The notes beneath the pieces are model-generated. The model ran no database searches and was not told the origin of the DNA. It saw only the letters and a list, made by a program, of their open reading frames with translations. Of a DNA stretch of 17,589 nt, positions 15,062-17,589 are shown in pieces. The position numbers and the translations under genes are program-made. Source of the DNA: Spirochaetales bacterium (GTDB lineage Bacteria; Spirochaetota; Spirochaetia; SZUA-6; DRHE01); NCBI GenBank assembly GCA_016930895.1, contig JAFGFV010000263.1:1-17589 (forward strand). Direction: 5' to 3'. Position 1 is the first letter of the stretch. Every line of letters begins with the position of its first letter.

Positions 15062-17440
15062 ATGTTTCACGCCGTGCGGCACATTCGCAAGCGCAATGGG
15101 CAGGTGGTGCCTTTTGATCAAGACAAGATTACCAACGCCATTTGGGCTGCGGTTCAGGCCGTGGGAGGCCGGGATTACGAACGGGCGCAGAAGCTCTCCG
15201 ACGAAGTGGTCCGGGTTCTTCGCCGCAAGTATGACGGCGGGGTCCCCGCCGTGGAGCACGTCCAGGACATCGTCGAAAAGATCCTGATCGAGCACGGTCA
15301 CGCCAAGACCGCCAAGGCCTACATTCTCTACCGGGAGCAGCACAAGAACATCCGCGAGGTGACTCGCCTGCTGCGGGACATCGCCATCATCGATGACTAC
15401 CTGGAGGAGATGGACTGGAGGGTCCGGGAAAACAGCAACATGACCTACTCCCTCCAGGGCCTCAACGTGCACATCACCCAGAAGGTGGTGTGCAACTACT
15501 GGCTCAACTCGATCTATCCCCGCGAAGTCCGGGATGCCCACGTGAACGGGGAGTTTCACATCCACGACCTGGGGACCCTGGGCCCGTACTGCGTGGGCTG
15601 GGATCTCCAGGACCTGCTCATGGAGGGGTTCCGGGGGGTCCGGGGCAAGGTGGAGAGCCGCCCCGCCCGCCATTTCGACGTGGCCCTCATGCAGGTGGTC
15701 AACTTCCTCTACACGCTCCAGGGGGAGGCCGCCGGGGCCCAGGCCTTCAGCAACTTCGACACCCTGCTGGCTCCCTTTATCCGCTTCGATGGGCTGGGGT
15801 ACGAAGAAGTCAAGCAGGCCCTGCAGAAGTTCCTGTTCAACATGAACGTGCCGACCCGGGTGGGCTTCCAGACTCCCTTTACGAACATTACCCTCGACCT
15901 GACCCCTCCAGGCTTCCTCAAGGACCAGCCGGTGGTCGTGGGCGGGGAGGTGCTGGAGAGCACCTACGGCGAGTTCCAGGCCGAGATGGACATGTTCAAC
16001 CGGGCCTTCGCCGAGACCATGAGCGAGGGGGACGCCACCGGCAGGCCCTTCACTTTTCCGATCCCGACCTACAACATCACCCGGGATTTCCCCTGGGACT
16101 CTCCCGGCCTGGAGCCGATTTGGGAGATGACCGCCAAGTACGGGATCCCGTACTTCTCGAACTTCGTGAACTCGGACCTGAACCCGGACGACGTGCGCAG
16201 CATGTGCTGCCGCCTGCGCCTGGACAAGCGGGAGCTGCAGAAGCGCGGGGGCGGGCTGTTCGGCTCCAACCCCCTGACCGGCTCCGTGGGGGTGGTGACC
16301 CTCAACCTGCCCCGGATCGGCTACGAAGCGGACTCGGAGGAGGAGTTCCTGGAGATCCTCTCCGACCGCATGGAGCTGGCCAAGGAGAGCCTGATCATCA
16401 AGCGGGAGGTGCTCGAACGGTTCACCGACCAGGGGCTGTACCCGTACAGCCGCTTCTACCTCAGGAACGTGCGCCTGGCCCGGGGCCAGTACTGGAAGAA
16501 CCACTTCTCCACGATCGGCATCATCGGCATGAATGACGCCATCTACAATCTGAACGGTGGGGACCTGACCCGCCCCGAAGGAGTGGAGTTCGCGGTGAGG
16601 GTGCTGGACTTCATGCGGGAGCGCCTCTCGGACTTCCAGACCGAGACGGACAGCATCTTCAACCTCGAGGCTACCCCTGCGGAGGGCGCCAGCTACCGCC
16701 TGGTGCGCATCGACAAGAAGCTGTACCCGGACATCCGGGTCTACAGCGAGGACCACCCCGGGACCTCCGCGGGAGTGCTGGCTGCGGTGGCGCAGGGCGG
16801 CAACGGGAACGGGGACAACGGCCACGGCCGCAACGGGAACGGCGGCAACGGCCACGGCACAGGCGGTGGGGCTGGCGAGGACCGGAGCGCCCCCGCCCAG
16901 CGCGAGCCCTACTACACCAACAGCACCCAGCTGCCCGTGGGCTTCTCGGACGACGTGTTCGAGGTGCTGAAGCTCCAGGATCCGTTGCAGAGCCGCTATA
17001 CGGGTGGAACGGTGCTGCACTGCTTTCTCGGGGAGAAGATGCCTTCCCCCCAGGCGACCAAGACCCTGGTGCGGACCATCGCGGACAACTTCCACCTGCC
17101 CTATTACAGCCTCACGCCCACCTTCAGCATCTGCGAGCAGCACGGCTATCTGCCGGGCGAGCAGCACCAGTGCCCGCACTGCGGCAGCACCTGCGAGGTT
17201 TGGTCGCGGTCCGTGGGCTACCTGCGCCCCGTAGACCAGTGGAATCCGGGCAAGCAGACCGAGTACGCCGACCGGCGCACCTTCAACCGCCAGCTGGCGG
17301 AGCAGAAGCTGCAGCCTGTGCCGGAGCAGAAGCTGCGGCCTGCGGCGGAGAAGGGGCTGCAGCCCGAGGGAGGGGAAGAACAGCCCGCGGCCGCCGGGTC
17401 CCGGCCTGCGGCGGCCGGCAAGCAGGGCCGCGGGGGCTGA
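15062..17440 (+). CDS. nrdD: Anaerobic ribonucleoside-triphosphate reductase (class III)
   Basis: A 792-residue glycyl-radical enzyme that makes deoxyribonucleotides from ribonucleotides without oxygen. Residues 1-95 are an ATP cone (RKRNGQVVPFDQDKITNAIW). The barrel includes GPYCVGWDL with C177, and MCCRLRLD with C382/C383. YYTNSTQLPVGF follows a Gly/Asn linker. Near the end are four zinc cysteines (C691, C704, C707, C711) and SVGYLRPV with the radical Gly719. Two additions are unusual: a linker of two 10-residue repeats (580-599) inside a roughly 45-residue insertion, and about 45 extra residues at the C-terminus with three 8-residue repeats (746-769). The ATG has GGGAGGGG at 15050-15057; an upstream TTG (15035) lacks one. 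The activase gene follows. Confidence 0.97.
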   Translation: MFHAVRHIRKRNGQVVPFDQDKITNAIWAAVQAVGGRDYERAQKLSDEVVRVLRRKYDGGVPAVEHVQDIVEKILIEHGHAKTAKAYILYREQHKNIREVTRLLRDIAIIDDYLEEMDWRVRENSNMTYSLQGLNVHITQKVVCNYWLNSIYPREVRDAHVNGEFHIHDLGTLGPYCVGWDLQDLLMEGFRGVRGKVESRPARHFDVALMQVVNFLYTLQGEAAGAQAFSNFDTLLAPFIRFDGLGYEEVKQALQKFLFNMNVPTRVGFQTPFTNITLDLTPPGFLKDQPVVVGGEVLESTYGEFQAEMDMFNRAFAETMSEGDATGRPFTFPIPTYNITRDFPWDSPGLEPIWEMTAKYGIPYFSNFVNSDLNPDDVRSMCCRLRLDKRELQKRGGGLFGSNPLTGSVGVVTLNLPRIGYEADSEEEFLEILSDRMELAKESLIIKREVLERFTDQGLYPYSRFYLRNVRLARGQYWKNHFSTIGIIGMNDAIYNLNGGDLTRPEGVEFAVRVLDFMRERLSDFQTETDSIFNLEATPAEGASYRLVRIDKKLYPDIRVYSEDHPGTSAGVLAAVAQGGNGNGDNGHGRNGNGGNGHGTGGGAGEDRSAPAQREPYYTNSTQLPVGFSDDVFEVLKLQDPLQSRYTGGTVLHCFLGEKMPSPQATKTLVRTIADNFHLPYYSLTPTFSICEQHGYLPGEQHQCPHCGSTCEVWSRSVGYLRPVDQWNPGKQTEYADRRTFNRQLAEQKLQPVPEQKLRPAAEKGLQPEGGEEQPAAAGSRPAAAGKQGRGG
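16799..16858 (+). repeat. Two 30-base in-frame repeats in nrdD
   Basis: The units encode GNGNGDNGHG and RNGNGGNGHG (residues 580-599), differing at few bases. They form a Gly/Asn/His-rich linker not expected in NrdD, placed just before the conserved YYTNSTQLP stretch. Confidence 0.85.
17297..17368 (+). repeat. Three 24-base in-frame repeats near the 3' end of nrdD
   Basis: The units 17297-17320, 17321-17344 and 17345-17368 encode AEQKLQPV, PEQKLRPA and AEKGLQPE (residues 746-769). They lie after the glycyl-radical loop and are followed by an Ala/Gly/Pro-rich tail. Confidence 0.85.
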
Positions 17441-17464
17441 GCCCGGGGGAAAGCGGGCGGTGCG

Positions 17465-17589
17465 TTGAACTTCAAGGCCTGGCAAAAGACATCGCTCATC
17501 GAGTATCCGGGCAAGCTCTCGACGGTCCTGTTCGTGGGCGGCTGCAACTTCCGTTGTCCCTTCTGCTACAACGCCGCGCTGGTGCTCGA
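17465..17589 (+). CDS. nrdG: Anaerobic ribonucleotide reductase activating protein, radical SAM (partial)
   Basis: The first 41 codons before the window ends. The protein reads KTSLIEYPGKLSTVLFVGG, then CNFRCPFCYN: the C-x3-C-x2-C cluster that holds the 4Fe-4S centre of radical SAM enzymes. Activases of this type use S-adenosylmethionine to place the radical on the glycine of NrdD, whose gene ends 24 bases upstream. The likely start is TTG at 17465; no ATG or GTG is in frame nearby and the ribosome binding site is poor (GGGGGA at 17445-17450), so translation may depend on coupling to nrdD. A pyruvate-formate-lyase-type activase is the alternative, but the neighbour makes NrdG the better call. 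Confidence 0.9.
   Translation, partial: MNFKAWQKTSLIEYPGKLSTVLFVGGCNFRCPFCYNAALVL

Noticed and set aside
16799..16858. CRISPR-like short repeats
   Set aside because: Only two adjacent units without spacers, in frame and inside nrdD.
14531..17485. A 984-codon open frame on the minus strand across nrdR and nrdD
   Set aside because: It is exactly antisense to two certain genes and its translation is low-complexity with no known motif. Long antisense frames are common in GC-rich genes.

Overview
This is a GC-rich bacterial window in which real genes end their codons mostly in G or C, and most genes carry strong AGGAGG-type ribosome binding sites. A class III (oxygen-sensitive) ribonucleotide reductase shows the organism can grow anaerobically. 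A secreted two-domain peptidyl-prolyl isomerase with a signal peptide suits a cell with an envelope compartment. The phylum cannot be fixed from the sequence alone; anaerobic sugar fermenters such as high-GC Spirochaetes or deep-branching Firmicutes are only a guess.

Layout. (1) 1-1100 looks like accessory DNA. It holds a minus-strand ribbon-helix-helix antitoxin and the start of a PIN-domain toxin, next to a decayed tyrosine recombinase with an internal deletion. (2) 1274-3461, plus strand: a Sir2 NAD-dependent deacylase, then a membrane flavocytochrome of the ferric reductase/NADPH oxidase type. (3) 3534-5850, plus strand: L-fucose isomerase (fucI) and L-fucose mutarotase (fucU), separated by a GC hairpin. 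(4) 10130-5883, minus strand: four tightly overlapping genes encoding a mannitol-1-phosphate-dehydrogenase-like polyol dehydrogenase, a zinc sugar-alcohol dehydrogenase of the YggP/SorE type, an MgtC/SapB membrane protein and a secreted cyclophilin-FKBP fusion. (5) 10333-14317, plus strand, divergent from (4): a Gfo/Idh/MocA oxidoreductase, a TIM-barrel sugar epimerase, a divergent xylose-isomerase-like protein and an OsmC-family protein. (6) 14567-end, plus strand: nrdR, nrdD and the start of nrdG.

How it fits together. Blocks 3, 4 and 5 form a sugar/polyol neighbourhood. It contains three aldose-ketose isomerase or epimerase proteins, a mutarotase and three NAD(P)-dependent sugar or polyol dehydrogenases. 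There is no fuculokinase, fuculose-phosphate aldolase or transporter in the window. This points to isomerisation plus oxidation/reduction chemistry rather than the textbook fucose pathway, and is the best candidate here for an undescribed system. NrdR, with a good NrdR box over its own promoter, should control nrdR-nrdD-nrdG.

Sequence-level oddities include an apparent AUC start codon on the mannitol-dehydrogenase-like gene, a nearly leaderless GTG start on sir2, and a tandem 16-base promoter duplication. There is also a recurrent CTATAMTGG -10 motif, a His for Asp change in the metal site of the xylose-isomerase-like protein, and two in-frame repeat expansions in NrdD.
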